From Ochrobactrum sp. BTU1 (lineage in GTDB: Bacteria; Pseudomonadota; Alphaproteobacteria; Rhizobiales; Rhizobiaceae): a stretch of 64,000 bases of DNA. The translations under genes were made by a program, and so were the position numbers. Shown here piece by piece: positions 26,972 to 35,170 of the stretch (the stretch's first letter is position 1; each line of letters starts with the position of its first letter). The notes under the pieces were generated by a model. That model was not told where the DNA came from and ran no database searches. It was given only the letters and a program-made list of their open reading frames with translations. The stretch lies in assembly GCA_018798825.1 (NCBI GenBank), contig CP076355.1:526001-590000 (forward strand). Reading direction: 5' to 3'.

Positions 26972-28690
26972 TCACCGACAGGACGGTATCGTGCTACTAA
27001 CCGCCGCGCTGGTCGTATCCTCGATGTTGTCACCGGTCATTTTATGATGCAGATATTGCTTCAAGCGATTAATCTGTTCCGTGCTCCAACCATTCACATC
27101 AGCGACTTCTAACCAAGCATCGACATAATGCTCTGGTGCGTAAACATGACCGTGTCCCATGGGCGTTGCAGTTGCGAATGCCATATCCAACGTTAGTTGC
27201 AGCATTGTCACGACCGGATACCAGCGGAGTTGTGCGGAAACGTCGGGGCCGCGTGGTTCGTTCATCCAGTCCGGCTGACGATAAAAAGAATGGGTGTCAA
27301 AGAAGACGACTGCATCGCTGGCATATTGCAGATAAACGATGCGTAGCGGTCCCCAATGGTCACCGTTGCCAGGTGCTTCACCGTCCTGGTTCATAAAGCG
27401 AACAAAAGACCCATCTTTGAATACAGGAAGCCATTCAGGTGTCCCAATGTTTCGGTCTCGCGTCATCTGCATCCAATTGCGACTAGGAAAAGGAGGCCCA
27501 CTCCAGAGAGCGCCATTAATCGGATCTCCCAGCAGTTCGAAGAGCGAAACCGATTTTTCCGAGTTCATGGCTCCAAGGCTCAGACCGTAGAGATACAGAC
27601 GTGGCCGCTTGTCCTTCGGGAGTGTTTTCCAGTGGTTGTAGACAGTTGTGAACAAAGCACGCGAGGCTTCGGCGCCATATTCCGGCTGAAAAAGAAGTGA
27701 AAGCGGGCTGTTTAAATAGGAGTATTGCATGGCGATGCTGGCTACATTGCCATCGTGAAGATATTCGAGACCATCCATAGCCGCGGGATCAACCCAGCCT
27801 GTCCCAGTGGGCGTAATAATTACAAGGACTGAACGATCAAATCCATTTTGCCGCTTGAGTTCACCCAATGCTCGCTCAGCACGCTCTTTGGTCGTGTCAG
27901 CCACATTTAGACCTGCATAAACGCGGATAGGGTCGACAGCAGGGCGTCTTGTGAACGATGAGATGTCGGTGCCCGTTGGACCAGACGAAACAAATTCGCG
28001 CCCGGCTCGACCAAGCTCATCCCACTGGAGCAGCGAAAGGGGACTTCCCGTTTTGTTTGCCGCCAAAGGCTGGGGTCGATCCGGCTCGATGAGCGCATCA
28101 TATTCGCGAAACGAACGATCAAGTACCTTGAAAGTGGATTGGATCAACAGGCCGTTAGCAATTGTCCAGATCAGGATAATTGTTATCGCGACACCAATGA
28201 CATTTGCTACTCTGCGAGGCACTACACGGTGTATTCGTGCAGAAATAAAGCGGCCAAGTCCGATGAGGCTGCGCGCCAACAGCAGGAGAAACAAAAAGGT
28301 GATAACAGCTAGTGCGCAGACACTTGCTGGATAGGCGCTTGGCACCGGTTCCATACCCATCACTGCGCGGACTGAATTTTGCCAGCCCTGCGAAGAGTAA
28401 AGCGCAACGATCGCAAATGCCAGACAGATAAGGCTAACGACCAGATTTACTCGGCTGCGCCACCAGTGCCCCGGTTCGGGTAGCTCCAAATAGTGCCAGA
28501 GCCAACGCCAAAAAACACCCAAGCCATATCCTGAACCAAATGCGACACCGCACAATATTCCCTGTAGAACGTAGGTTCGTGGGACGAGACTTGGTGTTAG
28601 CGCCGCTGCAAACAATAAAGTTCCGAGTGCAAGCCCTATGCCTGATAGGGAGTGCCTGAACTGAAAAAATGCTTTGGCTACTAAGGACAT
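26972..28690 (-). CDS. Membrane-anchored alpha/beta-hydrolase family protein
   Basis: 572-residue protein. The first about 210 residues carry five hydrophobic helices (starting MSLVAKAFFQFRHSLSGIGL). The C-terminal half is an alpha/beta-hydrolase domain with the nucleophile elbow YGLSLGAMNSE near residue 370 and a catalytic-looking His in the final part (MGHGHVYAPEHYVDAW). This two-part layout matches the Abhydrolase_9 (DUF2319) families, which are of unknown substrate. The start at 28690 is chosen because it begins the hydrophobic domain; the 55 extra upstream codons are polar and unlike it. It converges on the BA14K gene. Confidence 0.85.
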   Translation of the reverse strand: MSLVAKAFFQFRHSLSGIGLALGTLLFAAALTPSLVPRTYVLQGILCGVAFGSGYGLGVFWRWLWHYLELPEPGHWWRSRVNLVVSLICLAFAIVALYSSQGWQNSVRAVMGMEPVPSAYPASVCALAVITFLFLLLLARSLIGLGRFISARIHRVVPRRVANVIGVAITIILIWTIANGLLIQSTFKVLDRSFREYDALIEPDRPQPLAANKTGSPLSLLQWDELGRAGREFVSSGPTGTDISSFTRRPAVDPIRVYAGLNVADTTKERAERALGELKRQNGFDRSVLVIITPTGTGWVDPAAMDGLEYLHDGNVASIAMQYSYLNSPLSLLFQPEYGAEASRALFTTVYNHWKTLPKDKRPRLYLYGLSLGAMNSEKSVSLFELLGDPINGALWSGPPFPSRNWMQMTRDRNIGTPEWLPVFKDGSFVRFMNQDGEAPGNGDHWGPLRIVYLQYASDAVVFFDTHSFYRQPDWMNEPRGPDVSAQLRWYPVVTMLQLTLDMAFATATPMGHGHVYAPEHYVDAWLEVADVNGWSTEQINRLKQYLHHKMTGDNIEDTTSAAVSSTIPSCR

Positions 28691-29026
28691 GAAAACCGAA
28701 TTGCTGGAGTGGGTTATATCCGTGAACCTATAGTAACATGTCAACAATCGGAATCGATTTTTAAAAGCTCGAGTTTTTTGGGCTATTTTGCCATTGGTGA
28801 TGCGAATCTTTGTCGTCTCGGATGAGCAGGTAAGCGAATTTTTGTTGATACACACGCTTTGTGATCATCAAAAATCGACCGCCTACCCAATATTTCATGG
28901 AAATTTGTCCATAGGTGTCGATTTTTTGAGTTCATGTTGAAGAAACTTGATTTTATGGTGTTGACCATTTGGAAAGTCGCCCGTATGTTCCGCCGCACTT
29001 CCAGGGAAGATTTGGTTCCCTTCTGG

Positions 29027-29102
29027 GAGCGCGTAGCTCAGCCGGTAGAGCAACTGACTTTTAATCAGTAGGTCCAGGGTTCGAATCCCTGCGCGCTCAC
29101 CA
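29027..29102 (+). tRNA. tRNA-Lys (anticodon TTT)
   Basis: 76-base tRNA with encoded CCA. The acceptor stem GAGCGCG pairs with CGCGCTC. The D arm contains TAGCTCAGCCGGTAGAGCA. The anticodon stem ACTGA/TCAGT encloses CTTTTAA (anticodon TTT at 29060-29062), and the T arm contains GGTTCGAATCC. It marks the edge between the dense core block on the left and the sparse accessory region on the right. tRNA genes of this kind are common integration sites, but I saw no repeated 3' end further on. Confidence 0.97.
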
Positions 29103-29391
29103 AGACACTCCTACAATATCAAATGCTTGAGCTTGCTACAGCTTTGCTAGCCATGTTCCGTAAGATTCCATTTTCTACACTGCTTATCACTGTTTTCAGG
29201 GCGTAGCGGGGAGTCCACGACACATGGTTTGGCAGATGGCGCATGGGTTAAGCCACCTGATTTGACTCCAAATTTTCCATCCATTTTTTGAGGCTCGATT
29301 TGCGGGCAGCAACAGTACCAGCCAGTTTAAGCTAGGAGCCCGGATTGCCTCATACCCAATGATGCTGTCAAAACCACAGAAGAGCAATGGC

Positions 29392-29682
29392 ATGAGTTTA
29401 TCAACAATAGCGGGCATCGCAAAAGTCATTGAATATAGCTCGCCTGTACCGGAGCCGGACCCGTCGTGACTATCATCACAGCCGTCGCACTCTGGGGAAC
29501 GTACTTCGAAGACCAAAGCTGCCCAGATTGAAGCTGCAATGGATACGCAGGGCCCGCGGTCGCGAAATATCGTCCGTGCAGCTCAAACCTTCCGTTCTGA
29601 TCACGAGCTTTGGCCGCTGCTTGAACAGTTAGCTACGCAGTTATTAGGTGAGGAAAGAGCGGCGGAATTGCTTGCTCCATAA
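29392..29682 (+). pseudogene. Remnant of an unknown gene with an in-frame stop
   Basis: Reading from the ATG at 29392, one frame stays sensible for 96 codons except for a TGA at 29467. The first part is MSLSTIAGIAKVIEYSSPVP; the second contains KTKAAQIEAAMD, RAAQTFRSDHELWPLLEQL and ends EERAAELLAP. The second half is helical and polar and looks like genuine protein, possibly a small phage or regulatory protein. A related stretch of DNA recurs near 32500. I do not recognise the family. The stretch between the tRNA and this point (29103-29391) shows no intact gene. Confidence 0.45.
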
Positions 29683-29685
29683 AAA

Positions 29686-29713
29686 CCCCGGCCCTGAGGT
29701 GTTAGGGCCGGGG
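29686..29713 (-). terminator. GC-rich terminator hairpin 1
   Basis: CCCCGGCCCT pairs with AGGGCCGGGG (10 bp, eight-base loop). Read on the minus strand it is followed by TTTTT, so it ends the leftward transcript carrying the two tiny membrane proteins at 29766-29950. Confidence 0.85.
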
Positions 29714-29765
29714 CTATGCAGGCCATCCAGTCGCGTCGTTAAGGCTTGCCCGCATATTCAAATGC

Positions 29766-29870
29766 TCATTGCGGAAGCTTCCATAAAAGAATGCAAGCTC
29801 CGCCTGTCGCGACAATCGCGCCTAGCACGAGCAAACCTTGATCAGAAATTAAGAACCCAAACAGCGTCAT
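29766..29870 (-). CDS. Tiny single-span membrane protein (34 aa)
   Basis: 34-residue frame beginning MTLFGFLISDQG. A hydrophobic helix (GLLVLGAIVATGGACILLW) is followed by the polar end KLPQ. Its ATG overlaps the stop of the preceding 27-residue frame (ATGA), and GGAG stands eleven bases upstream within that frame, so the two are translationally coupled. A terminator follows 50 bases later. The function is unknown; size and setting beside an endolysin would suit a holin-like or small toxin-like membrane peptide, but this is speculation. Confidence 0.55.
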   Translation of the reverse strand: MTLFGFLISDQGLLVLGAIVATGGACILLWKLPQ

Positions 29871-29950
29871 TTTCTGCGACACTCCTGCCATATCATAAAG
29901 CCAATCAAAGCAAGTAGGGCAGCCGTCGTGAAGCCGATAAACCAACCCAT
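29867..29950 (-). CDS. Tiny single-span membrane protein (27 aa)
   Basis: 27-residue frame MGWFIGFTTAALLALIGF followed by MIWQECRRK: one membrane helix and a short basic tail. The ribosome site GGAGG lies eight bases before the ATG and is the strongest in this part of the window, which is the main reason for calling such a short frame. It is the first gene of a two-gene unit with the 34-residue frame. The function is unknown. Confidence 0.55.
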   Translation of the reverse strand: MGWFIGFTTAALLALIGFMIWQECRRK

Positions 29951-30013
29951 AGTCGATCCTCCAGCCGAATAAACTCGTATGACGGGAAAAAGTTCAGTGT
30001 ACTGGGGAAAGAA

Positions 30014-30048
30014 AACCCCGGTAGGCGGGCAAGCCCTGGACCGGGGTT
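30014..30048 (-). terminator. GC-rich terminator hairpin 2
   Basis: AACCCCGGT pairs with ACCGGGGTT across a 17-base loop. Read on the minus strand it is followed by TTCTTTCC. It stands upstream of the 27-residue membrane gene. Confidence 0.7.
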
Positions 30049-30137
30049 ACTGACTTTGCATTCAAGCGGGGGCTGTGATGCCGTGAATGACCAATAGCTA
30101 GATCAAAAAATCGGGGCGTCAAGAGTTGAGACTTAAA

Positions 30138-30176
30138 AAGCCCCGGCTCGTGGGTAATCGTTTCGAGCCGGGGCTT
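30138..30176 (-). terminator. GC-rich terminator hairpin 3
   Basis: A perfect 13-bp stem (AAGCCCCGGCTCG with CGAGCCGGGGCTT) around a 13-base loop, followed by TTT on the minus strand. No protein gene lies in the 90 bases on either side, so it may bound a short RNA. Confidence 0.75.
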
Positions 30177-30264
30177 ATCACTGGTGCAACACGAGCAGGT
30201 GCTTCGATACAGTGAATGGTTGGGAAGTAGGGCGCAAAGATTGTGAGACAAGATGCAAAGTAAA

Positions 30265-30289
30265 CCCCGGCGCGTTGCCGGGGCTTTTT
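30265..30289. terminator. GC-rich terminator hairpin 4
   Basis: CCCCGGC pairs with GCCGGGG around GCGTT. CTTTTTA follows on the plus strand and TTTACTT on the minus strand. It ends the leftward transcript of the 37-residue membrane gene and possibly a short rightward RNA. Confidence 0.8.
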
Positions 30290-30300
30290 AGTCTTGGTGA

Positions 30301-30414
30301 CTACGGGCGGCGAGGATGTTTCCTATGGTACTTAATCTCCTTCCAAGCCAGTGTCGTCGTTACATAGGCGAGAGCAGCTATTATTGCTGCTAGGATTAAC
30401 AGAAACCAAAGCAT
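30301..30414 (-). CDS. Tiny single-span membrane protein (37 aa)
   Basis: 37-residue frame with a hydrophobic N-terminal helix (MLWFLLILAAIIAALAYV) and a basic tail (KEIKYHRKHPRRP). AGGAG lies seven bases before the ATG. It follows the DUF982 gene in the same direction by nine bases and is ended by hairpin 4. The helix-plus-basic-tail design suggests an N-out, C-in membrane peptide. The function is unknown. Confidence 0.55.
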   Translation of the reverse strand: MLWFLLILAAIIAALAYVTTTLAWKEIKYHRKHPRRP

Positions 30415-30423
30415 GACACGCTC

Positions 30424-30726
30424 CTATGCCTGAACCCGTCCGCCACCTGGTGTTTTCCCCGTCATCCAAGGAATTGCGACCTCGGGCTCTTCAAGTATAC
30501 CGCGCTTCTTGGCGAACCCTCGAATGGCGCTTTCTGCTGCTTCAACTGGTTTGATACAGTCGTGAGCATCGCAGCACGCTTTCCAAGCTGTCTCATAAAT
30601 CAGATCACGGTCGTGTAAGGGGCGCTCATCTAGAAAATCTAAGGCATCTCCGATGCTGCCAATTTCGCGGACGATATAAGGTCCGTCCTTCACGAAAACA
30701 GGACTGTCAAACAAACGGTCGCTCAT
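30424..30726 (-). CDS. DUF982 domain protein
   Basis: 100-residue protein of the DUF982 family, which is abundant in Rhizobiales and of unknown function. The pattern IVREIGSIGDALDFLDERP, followed by a helix with WKACCDAHDCIKPVEAAESAIRGFAKKRGI, matches the family core. The start at 30726 is preferred over 30738 because GGAG then sits eight bases upstream. Genes of this family are often found in accessory or mobile regions, which suits its place here next to an endolysin. It probably shares a transcript with the 37-residue membrane gene. Confidence 0.8.
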   Translation of the reverse strand: MSDRLFDSPVFVKDGPYIVREIGSIGDALDFLDERPLHDRDLIYETAWKACCDAHDCIKPVEAAESAIRGFAKKRGILEEPEVAIPWMTGKTPGGGRVQA

Positions 30727-30892
30727 CGAAATCTCCATTTGATCGAACGAGTTTTGTCAGGATGACCGCTTCGATTTAGTCAGTAATTCCGCCCTTTCAA
30801 GAGGGTGTTTCTTACAAATTTTTGAGTAAACACTATGGCACGACGCATCAAAGCGGCGGGGCTTTCTCCAATCTAATTACAAGGACAATCAA

Positions 30893-31531
30893 ATGAACAA
30901 AGCAACGTTCTTCGCGTATGCGAGGCGCGCGCCTTTTGGCGGCCGTTTGAGCCAGGCTGATGTGAGCGGCACAGAGGCTGTCTTTGCCGACGCTGAGCGT
31001 AAGAATTTGCCGGACGAGCAAATCGCTCACATCCTTGCGATGGTTTTTCATGAAACCGGAGGCAAGATGCAGCCGGTCGTTAAGTATTTGAATTATTCGT
31101 CGGCTGCGCGGATAAGGCAAGTGTGGCCAAAGCGCTTTTCGTCTATTGCAGCAGCCCGGCCATATGTGATTAACCCGCAGACACTTGCCAATAAGGTCTA
31201 TGGCGGCGGCATGGGCAACGACAGCGTTAATGACGGTTGGACCTATCGCGGACGCGGCTTAAAGCAGATAACAGGTGAGGACAATTACAAGGAGTTCGGT
31301 ATCGCCGATGCGCCTGAGAAAGCGCTTGAGCCCAGAACGGCAATTTGCTTCCTCTTCGAAGAAATGGTGCTGGGCAAGTTCACCGATCGTAAGCTCACAG
31401 ATTTTTTCGGCAAAGGGAAAGCTGATCCAGAAGGCGCGCGAACTGTCGTCAAGGGCACCGATAAAGCAATGCTGATCGCCGGCTATTACCGCAACTTCCT
31501 CGACAGCCTACTCAAACATCTAGGAATATGA
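30893..31531 (+). CDS. GH19-type endolysin (phage lysozyme/chitinase fold)
   Basis: 212-residue peptidoglycan hydrolase of the glycoside hydrolase 19 fold, as in many phage endolysins. The catalytic Glu is in AMVFHETGGKMQPV, and the substrate groove is marked by VYGGGMGNDSV and DGWTYRGRGLKQITGEDNYKEFG. There is no signal peptide, so it would need a holin or cell lysis to reach the wall. AAGGA precedes the ATG. It is the only intact phage-like gene in the window; a broken copy of its 5' end lies at about 32272. Confidence 0.88.
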   Translation: MNKATFFAYARRAPFGGRLSQADVSGTEAVFADAERKNLPDEQIAHILAMVFHETGGKMQPVVKYLNYSSAARIRQVWPKRFSSIAAARPYVINPQTLANKVYGGGMGNDSVNDGWTYRGRGLKQITGEDNYKEFGIADAPEKALEPRTAICFLFEEMVLGKFTDRKLTDFFGKGKADPEGARTVVKGTDKAMLIAGYYRNFLDSLLKHLGI

Positions 31532-31687
31532 ATTGTGGTTCCGGCGGAATTAAATTCAGCCGTCCGTTACAGCAATACCCGGGCGAATACACAGCCAATA
31601 CCAGGATTACACTGCCAAGAACTTTGGCTTAGCCTTCAATGTCTGCTTAATTGTTCCAATCTGGATCATCATCCGGAGGGTCGTTGT

Positions 31688-31929
31688 CTATAGGCTAGCA
31701 TCAATCCCCGTCACTATCTTCCCGAATTGCCACTTGTAACCGCCGTACACGCCGTGCGGCCGATGAGTCGAATTCGGATTAGCATTTGGAGCGTTCCACT
31801 CATAAAATTCTTCGCCCATCTTCCGCCGATCTTCGCGACTATATAGCCGCCAAACCAATCAAATGCCTCGCCAACAGCAGTGTTTACCTAGGTGCCAGTG
31901 ATAAGTGCGCCAACAGGTAAATGCTTCAT
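31688..31929 (-). pseudogene. Broken small gene downstream of the endolysin
   Basis: A GGGGAG site precedes the ATG at 31929. Translation begins MKHLPVGALITGT, meets TAG at codon 14, and continues in frame as VNTAVGEAFDWFGGYIVAKI. A shift near 31810 then leads into EEFYEWNAPNANPNSTHRPH and YGGYKWQFGKIVTGIDASL. The good ribosome site with one stop and one frameshift indicates recent loss. The original product of about 80 residues is unknown; the glycine-rich helical start is reminiscent of phage tail or holin-type small proteins, without proof. Confidence 0.45.
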
Positions 31930-32026
31930 AGCAATCTCCCCAAGGCTACCCCGCTGGAGATTATGACCCGAATCAAATCTGCAGCTGAATGTCTGCCGCC
32001 CTTCAGGCGATCTCATGCTGAAAAGT

Positions 32027-32056
32027 GCCCTGACAAACTCCCCAGTATGTCAGGGC
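32027..32056 (-). terminator. Terminator-like hairpin
   Basis: GCCCTGACA pairs with TGTCAGGGC across 12 bases. On the minus strand ACTTTTC follows. It stands upstream of the broken gene at 31929 and could end a leftward transcript, though no gene is seen upstream of it. Confidence 0.5.
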
Positions 32057-32271
32057 GGTGATCCGACAAGAAGCTCAATAATTGTCGTCCACCAGTCAGT
32101 TATTAGCTCGAATACCAGAGAGAGAACTCCCGGCAAGCGAAGGGCCGACTGGATATTTGCGCGTTGGCTTGGTCCGCGTCGCAAGTGAATCATCTCACAC
32201 TACATTGAAAACACAATGTCGCTTCCCATCAGATGCTGGCACTTTGCCGGATCTAATTTCAGAATGACAAT

Positions 32272-32650
32272 GTGAACACAACAACGTGCTTCGCCTATGC
32301 GAGGCGCGCAGTTTCATTTCTTCGCGAAAGGATGAGTCAAAACAGATGATGTCCGGATGTCTACGAAGCTATTCACGAGAACGCTCTTCTGCCTTTGTTC
32401 TTTTGCCTTCCTGACAATTGGCATTGTCTTGTCCGCAGTCTTTATCCTGAAGCGCGCACCTGTTCTCCCTTATGTGGTCCACAGCGCGCCACTGAGGTAT
32501 GCGATTCTTATCAGCCCAAAGCGTCGCAGACCTTCAGTTTTATCACGAGCTGTGGCCGCTGCTTAAACATTTGGCGACGCTGCCATTCTGTGAAGAAAAG
32601 CTCCTCAGTTGCCGGTACCATAATGTCGATCAAGCTCTTGCTGAGATAGT
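32272..32650 (+). pseudogene. Decayed partial copy of the endolysin region
   Basis: From the GTG at 32272 the frame reads MNTTTCFAYARRA, nearly the same as the endolysin start MNKATFFAYARRA, and the DNA stays alignable for about 80 bases. It then breaks up. A short hydrophobic frame (MSTKLFTRTLFCLCSFAF, from 32357) follows. Around 32520-32590 the DNA resembles the tail of the remnant at 29392 (the DHELWPLL stretch) with indels. No intact product is possible. The region appears to be a rearranged second copy of the local module. 32651-32834 holds nothing I can support. Confidence 0.55.
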
Positions 32651-32834
32651 TTGTAAATAAGAAGATCTGGTCTGGCCGATTAACTTTGCGCACAAGATGG
32701 GGAACCTGAGCATCAAAGTATCGACATGTTTTCCTCAAATCCAAACTCCAGGGCATCGCTATCAATAAAGCTTTACAATTGGCGTCTGTCCGCTACTAGA
32801 TGGCGAAAAATTATAACAAAAGCAGGGGCAAGGC

Positions 32835-33707
32835 GTGAAAATTACAGGCATTATGCTGCAGCGCGATGAAATTGACGTTGTCCTTTTTAACGTTTTGCAT
32901 CACCTAAATACTCTTGGGTTTTCTCGTCTTATCATCGGCGATAATGGATCTACTGACGGCTCAAGAGAGGCACTTCGGCGGCTCGAAAAGCGTGATCCGC
33001 GCTTATTGGTTGTTGATATGCCGGGTGAGTTTGCTCAGGCAGATAGGACAAATCTATTATATCAAATTGCTATCGATAATGGAGCGGACTGGGTAGTTCC
33101 CTTGGATGCCGACGAATTTCTCTCAGTGAATCGTAACGAATTGAACGATGTCCTGAAGAAAAGCGATGACCCTGCTGTCCACATGCGAATTCGAAATTTC
33201 GCTCAAACAAGAAGAGCGGAAAGAATGAGGATGCATAACCTCGCGAGCATGTATTATGCAGTTCCTCCGAGCGCCACCGCCGCAGATGCGATGAATTACG
33301 TCCTTGAAGGAAAGATTTCATTTCTTGAGAGCATTTATCCACCAAAGTACATTTGGAGGGCAGATAAAGCGTTGTTGATCGCCAAAGGCAACCATAAAGC
33401 AAATATAGACCTTCCCGACGTCAAGTTTTCAATTGACTTAAATCATGCACCTCTACGGTCAAAGTCGGCTATTTCAGACAGAATTGTCAGAATTTCCCGC
33501 CTTGAGGAGGGGCCGCCTACCCAGTCATGGCATATAAAACGACTAGCTTTCGTAGACATTGAAGAAGAATGGAGACGTAGTTCCGTTTCAAATGGCCATC
33601 TAGATGTTAAGGATACCCGACGCCGACTGCAATTTGCCCCGTTCTTCCTAAAGGTATTTTTAAAACATGCACTATCAGTGCGTAGTCTAGTAAAATCCGC
33701 CTCCTAG
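32835..33707 (+). CDS. Glycosyltransferase family 2-like protein, copy 1
   Basis: 290-residue GT-A fold protein of the Glyco_tranf_2_4 type. The N-terminus MKITGIMLQRDEIDVVLFNV, the nucleotide-binding turn IIGDNGSTDGSREALRRLE and the metal-binding DADEF in DWVVPLDADEFLSV are clear. A conserved HAPLRSK motif lies near residue 215. No membrane helix is seen, so it is a soluble transferase. The acceptor is unknown and no polysaccharide genes surround it. A GTG start with AGGGGCAAGGC upstream is used. It is closely related to the second copy at 34301. Confidence 0.88.
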   Translation: MKITGIMLQRDEIDVVLFNVLHHLNTLGFSRLIIGDNGSTDGSREALRRLEKRDPRLLVVDMPGEFAQADRTNLLYQIAIDNGADWVVPLDADEFLSVNRNELNDVLKKSDDPAVHMRIRNFAQTRRAERMRMHNLASMYYAVPPSATAADAMNYVLEGKISFLESIYPPKYIWRADKALLIAKGNHKANIDLPDVKFSIDLNHAPLRSKSAISDRIVRISRLEEGPPTQSWHIKRLAFVDIEEEWRRSSVSNGHLDVKDTRRRLQFAPFFLKVFLKHALSVRSLVKSAS

Positions 33708-34300
33708 CCGGAGCCCAGCTTAAAAAGAAAACTCCGGATAGTTGGGGGCGATCCGGTGCCGCGCTCACCGATCGATCTGGAACTGTTAAAACGCTCGCTG
33801 ATGATCTTACAGCCTCAGGAAAAGACAATGCATTGCACGAGCTTGCGAGCATTTCCTAGCGTTGCTGTGTGCTGTTTTAACTTGAATGAAATTGACGAAT
33901 GGGCTCACCAGGGTCTGTGTCGCAATATTCTGCCCGTGCAATGCAGTTTTGAGAGCGCGCTTACTCAACGCCAGCTCCTACGTTCCAACCGCTCCGGTTA
34001 GAGGTCTCGGTTAAAGCGGGTGGTGTCGGGTTTTGGAACACCTAGACTGTGTATTATCGTTCCGGACATATAGATAGCCGACTGTGCCGTAAGCCAGTAT
34101 CCGGCCGAACGCAGGGCCAGTACGAACATCAACGTTTCCAATCAATGTGGCTTTCGCTTCTACTTCCACGTGCCCATCCCAAATGTAGGGAAAATTCGAG
34201 AGAATATTGTTTGATGCTTTCAAATCAGCCTTGATAATTTCGTCGTATTTCGGCAGAGCAGCGATAAATTTCAATCATGGGTTGATGTGTGCAGGCGAAG
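33708..34300. other. Spacer between the two glycosyltransferases
   Basis: 593 bases with no gene I can support. Short frames exist on both strands. One on the minus strand (34011-34274) has a beta-barrel-like ending (FGRILAYGTVGYLYV) that may be a scrap of an outer-membrane protein, but there is no signal peptide and no family match that I can defend. Confidence 0.4.
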
Positions 34301-35170
34301 ATGAAGATAATCGGTATTTTGCTTCAGCGAGATGAGATCGATGTCGTATTGTTCAATGTCTTGTATCACCTGAACGTCGTTGGCTTAGACCGACTTATTG
34401 TAGGCGACAATGGTTCAACGGACGGTTCAAGGGAGGCACTTCACAAGCTCGAGCGGGTCGATCCACGCCTTATCGTCATCGATATGCCAGGTGAATTCGA
34501 ACAGGCCTTGAGGGTGAATGAGCTTTATCAACTTGCCATAAGTTTGGGCGCAGATTGGATTTTACCTCTAGATGCCGACGAATTTTTGCCGATGAAAAGA
34601 TCAAAATTAGCAAATGTTCTGCGTGAGACTGACAGCTTGGCCGTTGAAATGGAGATAAATAACTTCGTCCAAAGGCGCGGTGCTTTGCATAAGCGTCTAC
34701 GCAACTTAGCCAGCATGCTTTACAGAGCCCCAATTTTGGGTTCGAAATCGGAAGCTATGGCTCTCGTAAACTCTGGTGAAGTCGGATTTGTTGAAGCTGC
34801 ATATCCCCCTAAATTCCTATGGCGAGCCAATAAGCAGCTTTCGCTTTTGAAAGGAAATCACGGCGCTGACATCTGTCTAGGGAATGTACCCATCTGCATC
34901 CCTCTCTACCACGCGCCGTTAAGGTCCAAGGCGTCTATTTTTTCTCGGGTTGCAAGCATTGCTCGACTAGAGAGCGGAACGCCCGACACTGCCTGGCATA
35001 TTAAACGTTTGATAGACGTCAACGTGGAAGAAGAATGGCGCCGAAATTCGTATAAGCGTGGTCAGGTGGGTACGAATGCCGAGAAACACCGACTAGAGTT
35101 CGATCCCTTCTTCCTGAGAGTGTTCTTACGATACTATTTGAAAGTTATCCGACTGGTTCGACAGAATTGA
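34301..35170 (+). CDS. Glycosyltransferase family 2-like protein, copy 2
   Basis: 289-residue paralogue of the preceding transferase, alignable end to end: MKIIGILLQRDEIDVVLFNV, IVGDNGSTDGSREALHKLE, DWILPLDADEFLPM, HAPLRSKASIFSRV, WHIKRLIDVNVEEEWRR. By eye well over half of the residues agree. The start at 34301 follows GCAGGCGAAG; four extra codons upstream are open. The metal-binding DADEF is intact. Two copies in tandem without other sugar genes suggest duplication within the accessory region. The target could be O-antigen or another surface glycan, as inference only. Confidence 0.88.
   Translation: MKIIGILLQRDEIDVVLFNVLYHLNVVGLDRLIVGDNGSTDGSREALHKLERVDPRLIVIDMPGEFEQALRVNELYQLAISLGADWILPLDADEFLPMKRSKLANVLRETDSLAVEMEINNFVQRRGALHKRLRNLASMLYRAPILGSKSEAMALVNSGEVGFVEAAYPPKFLWRANKQLSLLKGNHGADICLGNVPICIPLYHAPLRSKASIFSRVASIARLESGTPDTAWHIKRLIDVNVEEEWRRNSYKRGQVGTNAEKHRLEFDPFFLRVFLRYYLKVIRLVRQN

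Noticed and set aside
29027-29102. Integration site with duplicated tRNA-Lys 3' end
   Set aside because: I looked for the GGTTCGAATCC...GCGCGCTCACCA end again to the right and did not find it; the island's other boundary stays unknown.
29994-30251. 85-codon minus-strand frame
   Set aside because: It runs through two terminator hairpins and has no ribosome site or protein-like pattern.
34011-34274. Minus-strand frame with a porin-like ending (FGRILAYGTVGYLYV)
   Set aside because: It suggests a beta-barrel strand, but without signal peptide, C-terminal aromatic residue or ribosome site I cannot support a gene; at most a scrap.
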